The notes under the pieces: model-generated
Databases searched by the model: none
What the model was told of the DNA's origin: nothing
Seen by the model: only the letters and a program-made list of their open reading frames with translations
Made by a program: the position numbers and the translations under genes
Shown here: piece after piece, positions 1 through 8,354 of the stretch
Layout of the letters: each line of letters opens with the position of its first letter
Position numbering within the stretch: the stretch's first letter is position 1
Assembly (NCBI RefSeq): GCF_000425645.1
Contig: NZ_KE384430.1
Coordinates: 979,492 to 1,043,491, forward strand
Direction: 5' to 3'
Length of the DNA stretch: 64,000 nucleotides
Source of the DNA: Gaetbulibacter saemankumensis DSM 17032
Lineage (GTDB): Bacteria; Bacteroidota; Bacteroidia; Flavobacteriales; Flavobacteriaceae

Positions 1-1
1 T

Positions 2-151
2 GTTCAAACAGAGATGTTAGAGGAAGCTTTTCCCGGCTACCAGGCACCAACTACTGCATTGGAAATGGCAGAATATATTTCTGATTTTGCTTTAAACGGG
101 AATAAATATTACAACGGCAAATTGTTACAGGTTTCTAATTCTACGCCTTAA
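2..151 (+). CDS. SDR family oxidoreductase, C-terminal end only
   Basis: The reading frame is open from base 2 to a TAA at 149-151 and gives 49 residues. The segment contains TEMLEEAFPGYQAP, then AEYISDFALNG and a C-terminal NGKLLQVSNSTP. This matches the tail of short-chain dehydrogenases of the 3-oxoacyl-ACP reductase type, where the residues after the catalytic YxxxK form the substrate lid and the last beta strand. The Rossmann fold and catalytic residues lie outside the window, so the substrate cannot be judged. The gene ends 2 nt before the next start and is probably co-transcribed with it. Confidence 0.7.
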   Translation, partial: VQTEMLEEAFPGYQAPTTALEMAEYISDFALNGNKYYNGKLLQVSNSTP

Positions 152-153
152 TT

Positions 154-789
154 ATGAAGAAATACAAGTGTATTATATTCGATTGTGATGGTGTATTGGT
201 AGATACCGAAGTTACAAGTAATCAGTTGTTAGTAGAAATGGCGAATGACTACGGGGCTAACATCGATCTTGATTATGCTATGAAGCATTTTAAAGGTAGT
301 CATTTTAGAGATTGTTTGAAATTAATAAAGACCTTAGTCACTAAGTCAGTTTCAGAAACGTTTGAACAAGATTATAGAACTGAATTGGATAAGCGGTTTA
401 AAGACACTGTGAAACCAATAAAAGGTATTAAGAATGTTATTGAAAAGTTGGATGTATCTTTTTGTGTGGCTTCTAGTGGTACTGATGAAAAAATTCGACT
501 TAATTTAGGACTGGTAGGTCTCTTAGATGCTTTTGAAGGTAAGATATTCAGTTGTTATACTATTCAGAAATGGAAACCTGATCCAGACATTTTTTTATTG
601 GCTGCAAAAACCATGGGCTATAGTCCTGAGAATTGTTTGGTTGTAGAGGATAGTAAACTTGGAGTTCAAGGTGCTTTAAATGGAGGGTTTGATGTATATG
701 GTTATACCGAACACGATTATTACAATGAATTGGAAGGCCTGGCAACAAAAACGTTTTCGAAAATGGAAGATTTAATTGAAATACTTTAG
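154..789 (+). CDS. HAD-superfamily phosphatase (subfamily IA)
   Basis: This is a 211-residue soluble hydrolase of the haloacid dehalogenase superfamily. Motif I is FDCDGVLVDTE, with nucleophile D10 and general acid D12. Motif II is the Ser pair near 107-108, motif III is K141 in KPDPDIF, and motif IV is E165-D166 in VVEDS. The helical cap between motifs I and II is the type seen in beta-phosphoglucomutases and 6-phosphogluconate phosphatases. The enzyme should dephosphorylate a small sugar phosphate, but the exact substrate cannot be read from the sequence. It starts 2 nt after the preceding SDR stop, so the two genes probably share a transcript. Confidence 0.85.
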   Translation: MKKYKCIIFDCDGVLVDTEVTSNQLLVEMANDYGANIDLDYAMKHFKGSHFRDCLKLIKTLVTKSVSETFEQDYRTELDKRFKDTVKPIKGIKNVIEKLDVSFCVASSGTDEKIRLNLGLVGLLDAFEGKIFSCYTIQKWKPDPDIFLLAAKTMGYSPENCLVVEDSKLGVQGALNGGFDVYGYTEHDYYNELEGLATKTFSKMEDLIEIL

Positions 790-877
790 ATTTTCTAAAA
801 AAGAACAAAAATAGTTTCGAGAATGTAATTATTGTGGTTTTCTATGTCGAAAGCTTTTAATAATCGGGTAATTCTTT

Positions 878-885
878 TAAATTTG
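878..885 (+). promoter_or_regulatory. Bacteroidetes -7 box (TAAATTTG)
   Basis: This is a perfect match to the TAnnTTTG consensus, ending 5 nt before the ATG at 891. With the usual spacing, transcription would start at or very near the A of the start codon, so the SprT-like mRNA may be leaderless or nearly so. No convincing -33 TTG is seen at the expected distance. Confidence 0.5.
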
Positions 886-890
886 AGTAT

Positions 891-1499
891 ATGCATCAAA
901 AACTGCAGGGATATATTTCTGATAATGCCATTCCAAAGGTTTTAAAATTATTAGAACACGATCGTTTACTGGTAAAAGTAAAAAAGGAGCGCAAAACTAG
1001 GCATGGTGATTATATGCGTTTATCTAATGGAAATCATCAGATAACTGTTAATTCTAATCTCAATCAGTATCGTTTTTTAATTACCTTAATTCATGAGATT
1101 GCTCATTTTGAAGCCTATCGAACTTATGGGAAGTTAATTAAGCCACATGGTATAGAGTGGAAGCATACGTTTCAGCATTTAATGTTACCATTTTTAAATC
1201 CTGACATTTTTCCAGAAACACTTTTGCCGCTGTTAGCTAGGCATTTTAAAAATCCTAGGGCTTCGAGTGATACCGATATTGAATTGGCCTTTGCTTTAAA
1301 ACAGTATGATCCTCCGAGCGATAAATCTTATATTTTTGAAGTACCTTTAGGGGCAACTTTTAAATTATACAATAATAAAACCTTTATAAAAGGACATAAA
1401 AGAAGAACGCGTTTTGAGTGTGTTGAAGAGAATACCGGTAGGATATATCTTTTTAACCCGAATGCAGAAGTTGAATTATTAAAAATAACCAATGAATAA
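891..1499 (+). CDS. SprT-like zinc metallopeptidase-domain protein
   Basis: This 202-residue protein has the SprT-like zinc-binding layout. HEIAHFEAY at residues 68-76 supplies the HExxH motif (H68, E69, H72), and H86 in PHGIEW is the likely third zinc ligand, as in the HGxxF/W element of SprT and Spartan. The family is linked to proteolysis of DNA-bound proteins or to uncharacterised peptidase roles; which applies here is unknown. The region from about 140 onward (LGATFKLYN, RRTRFECVEENTGRIYLF) resembles a small beta or zinc-ribbon-like tail but lacks the Cys pairs. The stop overlaps the start of the next gene by 8 nt, implying translational coupling. Confidence 0.8.
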   Translation: MHQKLQGYISDNAIPKVLKLLEHDRLLVKVKKERKTRHGDYMRLSNGNHQITVNSNLNQYRFLITLIHEIAHFEAYRTYGKLIKPHGIEWKHTFQHLMLPFLNPDIFPETLLPLLARHFKNPRASSDTDIELAFALKQYDPPSDKSYIFEVPLGATFKLYNNKTFIKGHKRRTRFECVEENTGRIYLFNPNAEVELLKITNE

Positions 1500-2571
1500 A
1501 AATTATTACGCCATATTGATGGCAGGAGGAGTAGGATCGAGATTTTGGCCAGTAAGTACAGAGGAATTTCCTAAGCAATTTCACGATATGTTGGGGACTG
1601 GAGATACTTTAATACAAAAAACATTTCAACGTTTATCACATGTAATTCCAAAGGAAAATATCTTTATTTTAACTAACGAACGTTATAATGATTTGGTATT
1701 TGAGCAATTACCTGAATTAACAGAACGCCAAGTGGTTTTAGAACCAGCTATGCGAAATACAGCACCTTGTATTTTATATGCTTCGTTAAAAATTCAGAAG
1801 GAAAATCCGGATGCCGTAATGATTGTAGCTCCTAGTGATCACTGGATTGAAGATGAAAAAACATTCTCAAAGAATGTACAACAAGCCTTTAATTTTTGCG
1901 AAAACAATAATGCCCTGATGACTTTAGGTGTTCAACCTACATTTCCTAATACAGGCTATGGGTATATTGAGTTTGATAAGACATCAACTCAAGACATTAA
2001 ATCGGTTAATCAATTTAGAGAAAAGCCAGATTATGAAACGGCTAAGTCTTTTATAAAACAGGGGAATTTCCTTTGGAATGCCGGTATTTTTATGTGGAGC
2101 GTAAAATCGGTTGTGGAAGCTTTTCAGAGTAACCAACCCGCATTATATAAGTTGTTCGAATCTGGAATTTCTAGTTATAATACTGAAAGTGAGGCTGACT
2201 TTATCAAGGAAAATTATCCAAAAGCAGAAAATGTATCTGTGGATTATGCTATTATGGAAACCTCAAAAAACGTATTTGTTATTGCCGCGGAATTCGATTG
2301 GAATGATCTGGGGACCTGGGGGAGTTTATACGATAAGTTAGGAAAAGATGTCAATGATAATGCTGTCGTGAATGCAAGAACCTTAGTTGATGATGCGACT
2401 GGAAATATGATCAGAACCAAAGGCAACAAAATTGTTGTTGTAGATGGGCTGTCAGATTATATTATTGTAGATAAAGAAGATGTTTTGCTTATTTATCCCA
2501 AGGCAAAAGAACAAGATATTAAAAAGGTCCTTAAAAGTGTCAAAGATAAGTTTGGCGAACAATACGGTTAA
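1492..2571 (+). CDS. manC: Mannose-1-phosphate guanylyltransferase
   Basis: This 359-residue cytosolic enzyme makes GDP-mannose from GTP and mannose-1-phosphate for surface polysaccharide or glycan synthesis. The nucleotidyltransferase signature MAGGVGSRFWPVS lies at residues 10-22. FREKPDY and LWNAGIFMW are typical sugar-phosphate and metal-binding segments, and FDWNDLGTWGSLY is characteristic of the ManC core. The length fits the single-domain GMP form; the C-terminal phosphomannose isomerase domain of long ManC proteins is absent. It overlaps the SprT-like gene by 8 nt, so both are probably translated from one message. Confidence 0.9.
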   Translation: MNKNYYAILMAGGVGSRFWPVSTEEFPKQFHDMLGTGDTLIQKTFQRLSHVIPKENIFILTNERYNDLVFEQLPELTERQVVLEPAMRNTAPCILYASLKIQKENPDAVMIVAPSDHWIEDEKTFSKNVQQAFNFCENNNALMTLGVQPTFPNTGYGYIEFDKTSTQDIKSVNQFREKPDYETAKSFIKQGNFLWNAGIFMWSVKSVVEAFQSNQPALYKLFESGISSYNTESEADFIKENYPKAENVSVDYAIMETSKNVFVIAAEFDWNDLGTWGSLYDKLGKDVNDNAVVNARTLVDDATGNMIRTKGNKIVVVDGLSDYIIVDKEDVLLIYPKAKEQDIKKVLKSVKDKFGEQYG

Positions 2572-2681
2572 AATCACGCTGGTTTTTAAAATAAAATTGG
2601 ATTTTCTTAGTATTCCGATTTTTTTAAATAAAAACCTTTCAAATAATTTCTATATTTAGACTAATGGTTAATCATTATTAA

Positions 2682-4151
2682 ATGCAAGAAAGTAAATTTA
2701 ACTTTTCGGAAGACGAAGAGAAGAAAGCACAAGCCGTCGAAGAATCTCGTGAAGCGCTTAAATCAGACGCTAAAGGTTTATTTAAAAGTGTCAAGCGGTT
2801 TTTTGAAGAACTTTTGGATTTTCGGGAAGATACCGATCGTGATGAAACCATCGAGTCCATAAAAAGGGATATTCCTTTTAAAGGGGCCACGGCTTGGATT
2901 TTAATATTTGCAATTTTTGTTGCCTCTATTGGGTTAAATGTGAGTTCTACAGCGGTTGTAATTGGAGCCATGTTAATTTCACCACTTATGGGACCGATTT
3001 TAGGGGTCGGTATGTCTTTAGCCATTAATGATATTGATACTTTAAAACGCTCACTAATTAATTTATTAGTTATGGTGTCTTTAAGTGTGGTAACAGCCTT
3101 TTTATATTTTAAGTTGTCGCCGTTAACCGAACTTACGCCCGAACTTGAAGCGCGTACACAACCCACCATATTAGATGTTTTTGTAGCTATATTTGGTGGT
3201 TTAGCTCTTATTGTAGCGAAAACAAAACGAGGAACTATTGCCTCAGTGATTTTTGGTGTTGCGATTGCTACGGCCTTAATGCCTCCTTTATGTACAGCGG
3301 GATATGGATTGGCAGTAGGTAATTTAAAATTCTTTTTTGGAGCCACTTACTTATTTACTATCAATACCATATTCATTGCTTTGTCAACTTTTGTTGTGCT
3401 TAAGATATTAAGGTTTCCAATGATTAAGTATGCCAATTCAAAGCGGCGACGTTTAATTTCTCGTTTTGCTACCTTAATTGCAATCGTGGTTATGATTCCA
3501 GCGAGTTTTACCTTCTGGAAAGTATATAATAAAACGAAATTTGAAGTTGGAATAAGAAAGTTTTTAGAGAATGAAATTAGATCGAACGATGCTTTGCAAC
3601 TTATGAATTATGACAGCAGTTTTGAAGATAGAATCATAGAACTTAATTTCTTTAATGAAGTTTCAGAATCTACGAAACAAGCTCTGTTAAATAGTTTGAA
3701 AAGTAACACAGAATATGAAAGTATAAAGGAGGCAGCGGTTAAAATCAAGGGAAGTGATACTAAAAGTTATGAGCTTATTTCTAATGCATATATGGATGCA
3801 CGTGATGAGTTGAAGAATAGTAAAAATGTAATTTCTGGCTTGCACAAGGAAATAGAAGAATTAAAAAGCGAAATCATCGATTTAAATAAACAAATCGAAA
3901 AGGGAAGCCTAAAAGCTATTCCTTTTTCAAGTTTAAGCCATAAGGCTAAGCAGAAATTCTCGGATTTACAATATTTTAGCTATGCTAATGTGTTAGAATC
4001 TAAAGATTTTACAAAAATAGACACCTTACATATTGCAACGGCTAAGTGGCCCGCCATGCTGAAAGATAGTTTATTAATTGCCAGGGAGCAGGAATTTTCG
4101 GTTTGGTTGAAAAGTGAACTTAAATTAGATAGCTTAATTATAAGACATTAA
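2682..4151 (+). CDS. DUF389 integral membrane protein
   Basis: This 489-residue protein has an acidic N-terminal helix region (about 1-65), a hydrophobic core of several transmembrane segments (about 66-280) and a long C-terminal domain with a coiled-coil-prone stretch (SGLHKEIEELKSEIIDLNKQ). The core has the glycine-rich GAMLISPLMGPILGVG segment and the ATALMPPLCTAGYGLAVG segment typical of the DUF389/TIGR00341 family. The function of that family is not established. The start is the first ATG after a 110-nt gap. The stop is only 2 nt from the convergent mlaF stop, leaving no room for a terminator. Confidence 0.8.
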   Translation: MQESKFNFSEDEEKKAQAVEESREALKSDAKGLFKSVKRFFEELLDFREDTDRDETIESIKRDIPFKGATAWILIFAIFVASIGLNVSSTAVVIGAMLISPLMGPILGVGMSLAINDIDTLKRSLINLLVMVSLSVVTAFLYFKLSPLTELTPELEARTQPTILDVFVAIFGGLALIVAKTKRGTIASVIFGVAIATALMPPLCTAGYGLAVGNLKFFFGATYLFTINTIFIALSTFVVLKILRFPMIKYANSKRRRLISRFATLIAIVVMIPASFTFWKVYNKTKFEVGIRKFLENEIRSNDALQLMNYDSSFEDRIIELNFFNEVSESTKQALLNSLKSNTEYESIKEAAVKIKGSDTKSYELISNAYMDARDELKNSKNVISGLHKEIEELKSEIIDLNKQIEKGSLKAIPFSSLSHKAKQKFSDLQYFSYANVLESKDFTKIDTLHIATAKWPAMLKDSLLIAREQEFSVWLKSELKLDSLIIRH

Positions 4152-4153
4152 TT

Positions 4154-4921
4154 TTATTCGTTTTCCTCGATATACATTTTTCGTACTTTCTTGAATAAAT
4201 TAGAAGAGTAAACGAAATTTGTAACCGATTCATTATCTGTTCTAAAAATAGTTTCTTTAGAGCCTTCCCAGGCTTTAAGGCCATCTTTAAGGAAAACGAT
4301 TTTCTCACCTATTTCCATAACAGAGTTCATGTCATGAGAGTTAATAACTGTAGTTATTTGATATTCTTCTGTAATTTCCTGAATCAAATTGTCTATAACA
4401 ATAGCTGTTTTGGGGTCTAATCCGGAGTTGGGTTCGTCACAAAAAAGATATTTTGGCTTATTAACAATAGCACGAGCAATAGCAACACGTTTTTGCATCC
4501 CCCCAGAAGCTTCACTAGGCATTTTTTTGTGAGCATCCGGAAGATTTACCCGTTTTAAAACCAAATCTGCACGGTCCTCCATTTCACTCTGGCTCATTTT
4601 TGTGAACATTTTTAGAGGAAACATTACGTTCTGAGCAATTGTTAAAGAATCAAACAGAGCGCTTCCCTGAAAAACCATTCCTATTTCTGCACGTAAATTA
4701 CGTTTTTGATCTTCAGATAATTGAGAAAATATTCTCCCTTCATAAGCAATAGAGCCTTCTTCGTAATTAAATAACCCCAACAAGCATTTTAAGAATACCG
4801 TTTTGCCGGACCCACTTTGTCCAATAATTAAATTGGTTTTTCCTTTTTCAAATGATGTGGTGATGCCTTTTAAAACTTCTATACCGTTAAAAGACTTATG
4901 TAAATTTTTAACTTCTATCAT
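4154..4921 (-). CDS. mlaF: ABC transporter ATP-binding protein, MlaF type
   Basis: This is the cytoplasmic ATPase of the Mla/MCE phospholipid transporter that maintains outer-membrane lipid asymmetry. Starting at MIEVKNLHKSF it has 255 residues. Walker A is GQSGSGKT at 34-41, the signature is SGGMQKRVAIARA, Walker B is LFCDEPNSGLDP, and the switch His is in NSHDM. An upstream in-frame start would add 20 residues inside mlaE with no ABC homology, so the start at 4921 is preferred. There the mlaE stop and mlaF start share TAATG, a classic coupling arrangement. No MCE-domain (MlaD) gene lies next to the pair. Confidence 0.9.
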   Translation of the reverse strand: MIEVKNLHKSFNGIEVLKGITTSFEKGKTNLIIGQSGSGKTVFLKCLLGLFNYEEGSIAYEGRIFSQLSEDQKRNLRAEIGMVFQGSALFDSLTIAQNVMFPLKMFTKMSQSEMEDRADLVLKRVNLPDAHKKMPSEASGGMQKRVAIARAIVNKPKYLFCDEPNSGLDPKTAIVIDNLIQEITEEYQITTVINSHDMNSVMEIGEKIVFLKDGLKAWEGSKETIFRTDNESVTNFVYSSNLFKKVRKMYIEENE

Positions 4922-5658
4922 TAGCTTAGCATCATATCGGTTAATATATAATTTAGTAAAATAATGACCACGGAAGTCCATACAAATGATGAGGTACTTG
5001 CCTTTCCAACTTCGAGTGCGCCACCTTTCATATAATAACCGTAATAAGCTGGAACCGTAGCCAGTACCATAGCAAATACAAAGGTCTTTACAAAAGCATA
5101 AAACACATGGAAGCTATCAAAATCTGTTTGAATGCCTAAGATGTAATCATCTACGGTAGCGTAACCACCAATGGAACAGGCCACCATGCCTCCTAAAATA
5201 CCTAAAAACATCCCTATAGCAATGGCAAACGGATAGAGTGTTAATGCGATGGTTTTTGGAAACACTAAATAGTTTAATGAATTTATTCCCATAACCTCTA
5301 GCGCATCGATTTGTTCAGTAACTCGCATGGTTCCTATACTTGAAGTTATAAAAGAACCAACTTTTCCTGCCATAATTATGGAAGTAAATGTCGGAGCAAA
5401 TTCCAAAATAACAGATTGTCTCGTTGCAAAACCAATAAGGTATTTTGGTATTAAAGGATTGTCAATATTAAGTGCTGTTTGAATGGTAATTACACCTCCA
5501 ACAAAAAATGAAATAAAAGCAATGATTCCTAAAGAACTAACAATTAGATCGTCAATATCTTTAAGTATTAATGTTTTCATAACCGACCATCGGGTTGGTT
5601 TACGAAACATTTCTCCAATCATCATGAAATATGTGCCAATATTTTGAAGATAAGTCAT
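4921..5658 (-). CDS. mlaE: ABC transporter permease, MlaE type
   Basis: This 245-residue inner-membrane permease is the partner of MlaF. The sequence has about five or six hydrophobic segments and family features: GGVITIQTALNI in the first core helix, the central segment FTSIIMAGKVGSFITSSIGTMRVTEQIDALEVMGIN, which contains the coupling-helix EQIDAL motif, and FPKTIAL after it. It transports phospholipids between the inner membrane and an MCE protein. It is the first gene of a two-gene operon and is divergent from the PafA-like gene. A near-consensus -7 box (TACTTTAG on the minus strand, 5676-5683) lies about 18 nt upstream of the start. Confidence 0.9.
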   Translation of the reverse strand: MTYLQNIGTYFMMIGEMFRKPTRWSVMKTLILKDIDDLIVSSLGIIAFISFFVGGVITIQTALNIDNPLIPKYLIGFATRQSVILEFAPTFTSIIMAGKVGSFITSSIGTMRVTEQIDALEVMGINSLNYLVFPKTIALTLYPFAIAIGMFLGILGGMVACSIGGYATVDDYILGIQTDFDSFHVFYAFVKTFVFAMVLATVPAYYGYYMKGGALEVGKASTSSFVWTSVVIILLNYILTDMMLS

Positions 5659-5738
5659 ATTATATTTTAATAGTGCTAAAGTAAAAAAAACTTATAGGTA
5701 TTTAACCTTAAATTTAAATTAAGACAAATCAAAATCTG

Positions 5739-5746
5739 TATTTTTG
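5739..5746 (+). promoter_or_regulatory. -7 box (TATTTTTG) that decides the start of the next gene
   Basis: This is a perfect TAnnTTTG match. The longest reading frame of the downstream gene would begin at the TTG inside this box (5744-5746). A promoter element cannot be in its own transcript, so the ATG at 5765 is the better start. The expected leader is about 12 nt. Confidence 0.5.
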
Positions 5747-5764
5747 AAAAAATATATTAGTCTT

Positions 5765-7450
5765 ATGTTAAAAAGATTTAGCTTTTCAATAATTCTGCTG
5801 TTTGTTAGCGCAATAACAAATGCTCAAAGTGGTAATTATAAGGTAGAAACAGCTGACAACCAAACAAACCCAAAATTGGTTGTAGGTATAATTGTAGATC
5901 AAATGCGTTTTGATTATTTAACTCGTTTTTATAATCGCTATGGGGAGGGGGGATTTAAACGTATGATGAGAGAAGGGTTTAATTGCAGAAATAATCACTT
6001 TAATTATATTCCCACTAAAACGGGTCCGGGGCACGCTTCTGTTTATACAGGCACAACTCCCAAATATCATGGCATAATTGGTAATGATTGGTTTGATAGG
6101 TCATTAATTAAAAATGTGAATTGCGTGGAGGACTATGAAGTTCTTGCAATTGGAGCGTTAAATAAAGAAGTTAATGATGGCAAACGATCACCTAAAAGGA
6201 TGTTGGCAACTACATTTGCAGATGAGAATAGGTTGTTTACTCAAATGCGAGGTAAGACTATAGGTGTTTCTATAAAGCATAGAAGTGCCATTTTACCGGC
6301 CGGGCATACTGCTAATGGTGCTTATTGGTTGGATTATGAGCATGATGGTACTGGAAATTGGATTACAAGCTCGTTTTATATGGATGATTTACCAAAGTGG
6401 GTAAAAGACTTTAATGCATCAGGTCGAACTGAATCCTATTTCAAAGAATGGAACACTTTATATGATATTGATACTTATGAAGAGAGTGGAAGTGATTTAA
6501 ATACATTTGAAAGAATTTTTAAAGGAAAGAATACCGCAACGTTTCCATACGATCTAAGGGAGCTTAAAAACAAAAATGGTAATTATAAAATTATAGCTGA
6601 AAGTCCATTTGGTAATAGTTTGTTGACAGATTTTGCAATTGAAGCTTTAGAGGCTGAGAATTTGGGGGAAGACGCTATTACAGATATACTCGCTATTAGT
6701 TTTTCTAGTACAGATAAAGTTGGGCATGATTTTGGGCCTAATTCAAAAGAAATTGAAGATACTTATTTACGATTGGATTTGGATCTGGAACGGTTGTTTA
6801 ATGCTCTTGATGAGAAAGTAGGTAAAGGTGATTACACAGTGTTTTTAACTTCAGATCACGGAGCACCAAACGTAATTAATTATTTAAAATCTGAAAAAAT
6901 ACCGGCGGGATTTTTTGATGAAAGCAAGATGTTTGAAGAAATGAATTCTTTTTTAGAAAAAAAATATCAGGTTTCAGATTTAATTTTGAGTAGAATTAAT
7001 AGTCAAATTTATCTTAATCATGATAAAATAGAAAGTAATAATTTTGATTTAAAAATAATAAAGGAAACTTTATCTAAAGAATTATTGAAATACCAGCTTA
7101 TTGATAAAGTATATGTGACATCACAAATCAATCAATTTGAAGCATCAAATGGCTATTTAGAAAATATGTTAAATAAGGGACATAGCCAAAAGCGTTCTGG
7201 GGATTTATTGTTTGTTTACAATCCTGCTGTGTTTAAGTATACAGCATGGAATGCAACAGGAACAGACCATCACTCTGGATTCAATTATGATACTCACGTA
7301 CCATTATTATTTTTTGGAAAAGGTATAAAACATGGTGAGACCTATAAAAAAACTGAAATTACCGATGTCGCTCCAACGATGTCGGCCTTATTAGGAATTA
7401 GTTTTCCTAATGCTAATATTGGAGAACCATTAGATTTTATATTTGAATAG
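5765..7450 (+). CDS. Secreted alkaline phosphatase, PafA-like
   Basis: This is a periplasmic or exported phosphomonoesterase of the alkaline phosphatase superfamily, 561 residues from the ATG at 5765. The N-terminus (MLKRFSFSIILLFVSAITNAQ) is a good signal peptide. Metal and catalytic motifs follow in order: VGIIVDQMRFDYL (metal Asp), TKTGPGHASVYTG (the Thr nucleophile region), STDKVGHDFGP (Asp and His), FLTSDHGAP (Asp-His pair) and ATGTDHHSGFNYDTHVPL (final His). This set and the length fit PafA-type calcium-activated phosphatases of flavobacteria, which release phosphate from organic phosphoesters. The gene overlaps the following nuclease gene by 8 nt, suggesting a joint role in phosphate recovery from nucleic acids. 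Confidence 0.85.
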   Translation: MLKRFSFSIILLFVSAITNAQSGNYKVETADNQTNPKLVVGIIVDQMRFDYLTRFYNRYGEGGFKRMMREGFNCRNNHFNYIPTKTGPGHASVYTGTTPKYHGIIGNDWFDRSLIKNVNCVEDYEVLAIGALNKEVNDGKRSPKRMLATTFADENRLFTQMRGKTIGVSIKHRSAILPAGHTANGAYWLDYEHDGTGNWITSSFYMDDLPKWVKDFNASGRTESYFKEWNTLYDIDTYEESGSDLNTFERIFKGKNTATFPYDLRELKNKNGNYKIIAESPFGNSLLTDFAIEALEAENLGEDAITDILAISFSSTDKVGHDFGPNSKEIEDTYLRLDLDLERLFNALDEKVGKGDYTVFLTSDHGAPNVINYLKSEKIPAGFFDESKMFEEMNSFLEKKYQVSDLILSRINSQIYLNHDKIESNNFDLKIIKETLSKELLKYQLIDKVYVTSQINQFEASNGYLENMLNKGHSQKRSGDLLFVYNPAVFKYTAWNATGTDHHSGFNYDTHVPLLFFGKGIKHGETYKKTEITDVAPTMSALLGISFPNANIGEPLDFIFE

Positions 7451-8261
7451 ATTGAATAGGAAACATATATATTCCATAATTGCTGTAGCTCTGGTTACGG
7501 CAATTTATGGTTATGAACATTATTTAAAGATTCAAGATAAAGAGTTAATTGTAACGGCAGGTACTGAAATTAAGGAAAACACTAATGCCTATTATTTACC
7601 AACAAGTACTACCGGGCAAGTGGTTCATCATAAAGGTTATTCTCTTTCTTATAACGAACCTCACGAACAAGCTGAGTGGGTAGCCTATGAATTAAAAAAA
7701 GCAGATTTATCGAAAAGCCATTTTAAGCGTCCATACTTTGAAATTGATGAAGCCGTTGCGACAGGGGCAGCACATTGGCGTAATTATAAAAATTCTGGAT
7801 ACGATCGTGGTCATTTATGTCCGGCTGCTGATAGGCAGTATAATAAAGAAGTTTTCAATGAGACATTTTTAACCAGTAATATTACACCACAAGATCATGA
7901 CTTTAATTCAGGTATCTGGAATCAGTTGGAACAACAGGTTCGGTATTGGGCTAAAATATATGATGGTGTTTATGTTGTAACCGGAGGGGTTTTAAAGGAT
8001 CACTTAAAGTCTATTGGAAGTGAGTCGGTTTCGGTTCCTGAGTATTTTTATAAAGTGATTTTTGATAGAACAGAAGGCGCTAAAATGATAGCCTTTTTAA
8101 TACCTCATGAAACTTCAAACAAATCTTTAAAGAAATATGTTGTTTCTGTTGATGCTATTGAAGAACTCACTGGAATTGACTTTTTTCCTAATTTAAAGGA
8201 TTCTTTAGAGAATAAATTGGAAGCAAGGATAAACTATCAAAATTGGCGGTTTGTTAATTAA
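7443..8261 (+). CDS. DNA/RNA non-specific endonuclease (NucA/NucB type)
   Basis: This 272-residue enzyme has an N-terminal hydrophobic segment (about residues 8-24) that anchors or exports it. The beta-beta-alpha-metal nuclease core has DRGHLCPAADR at 121-131, with catalytic His124, and the metal-binding Asn in TSNITPQDHDFNSGIWNQLE. It would cleave DNA and RNA in the periplasm or outside the cell. No early ATG is present in frame; the start is TTG at 7443, or the second TTG at 7452. The TTG at 7443 overlaps the phosphatase stop region by 8 nt. Together with the phosphatase it could release phosphate and nucleosides from nucleic acids. Confidence 0.85.
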   Translation: MNRLNRKHIYSIIAVALVTAIYGYEHYLKIQDKELIVTAGTEIKENTNAYYLPTSTTGQVVHHKGYSLSYNEPHEQAEWVAYELKKADLSKSHFKRPYFEIDEAVATGAAHWRNYKNSGYDRGHLCPAADRQYNKEVFNETFLTSNITPQDHDFNSGIWNQLEQQVRYWAKIYDGVYVVTGGVLKDHLKSIGSESVSVPEYFYKVIFDRTEGAKMIAFLIPHETSNKSLKKYVVSVDAIEELTGIDFFPNLKDSLENKLEARINYQNWRFVN

Positions 8262-8354
8262 CGAGTATCTAGGTTATTAAAAGATATTATGGTATAAATT
8301 TCAATAGTTTTTTGTAATTTATTAGACTTTTAATTAAAATAAAGTCAGATAGTT

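Noticed and set aside
2678-3346. 222-residue frame antisense to the DUF389 gene
   Set aside because: It is Ser, Lys and Ala rich without domain features and lies wholly inside a well-supported membrane-protein gene.
4922-4981. Longer mlaF with 20 extra residues
   Set aside because: The extra part lies in mlaE and has no ABC homology; TAATG coupling supports the start at 4921.
5744-5764. TTG start for the PafA-like gene
   Set aside because: The TTG is part of a perfect -7 box; the ATG at 5765 begins a better signal peptide.
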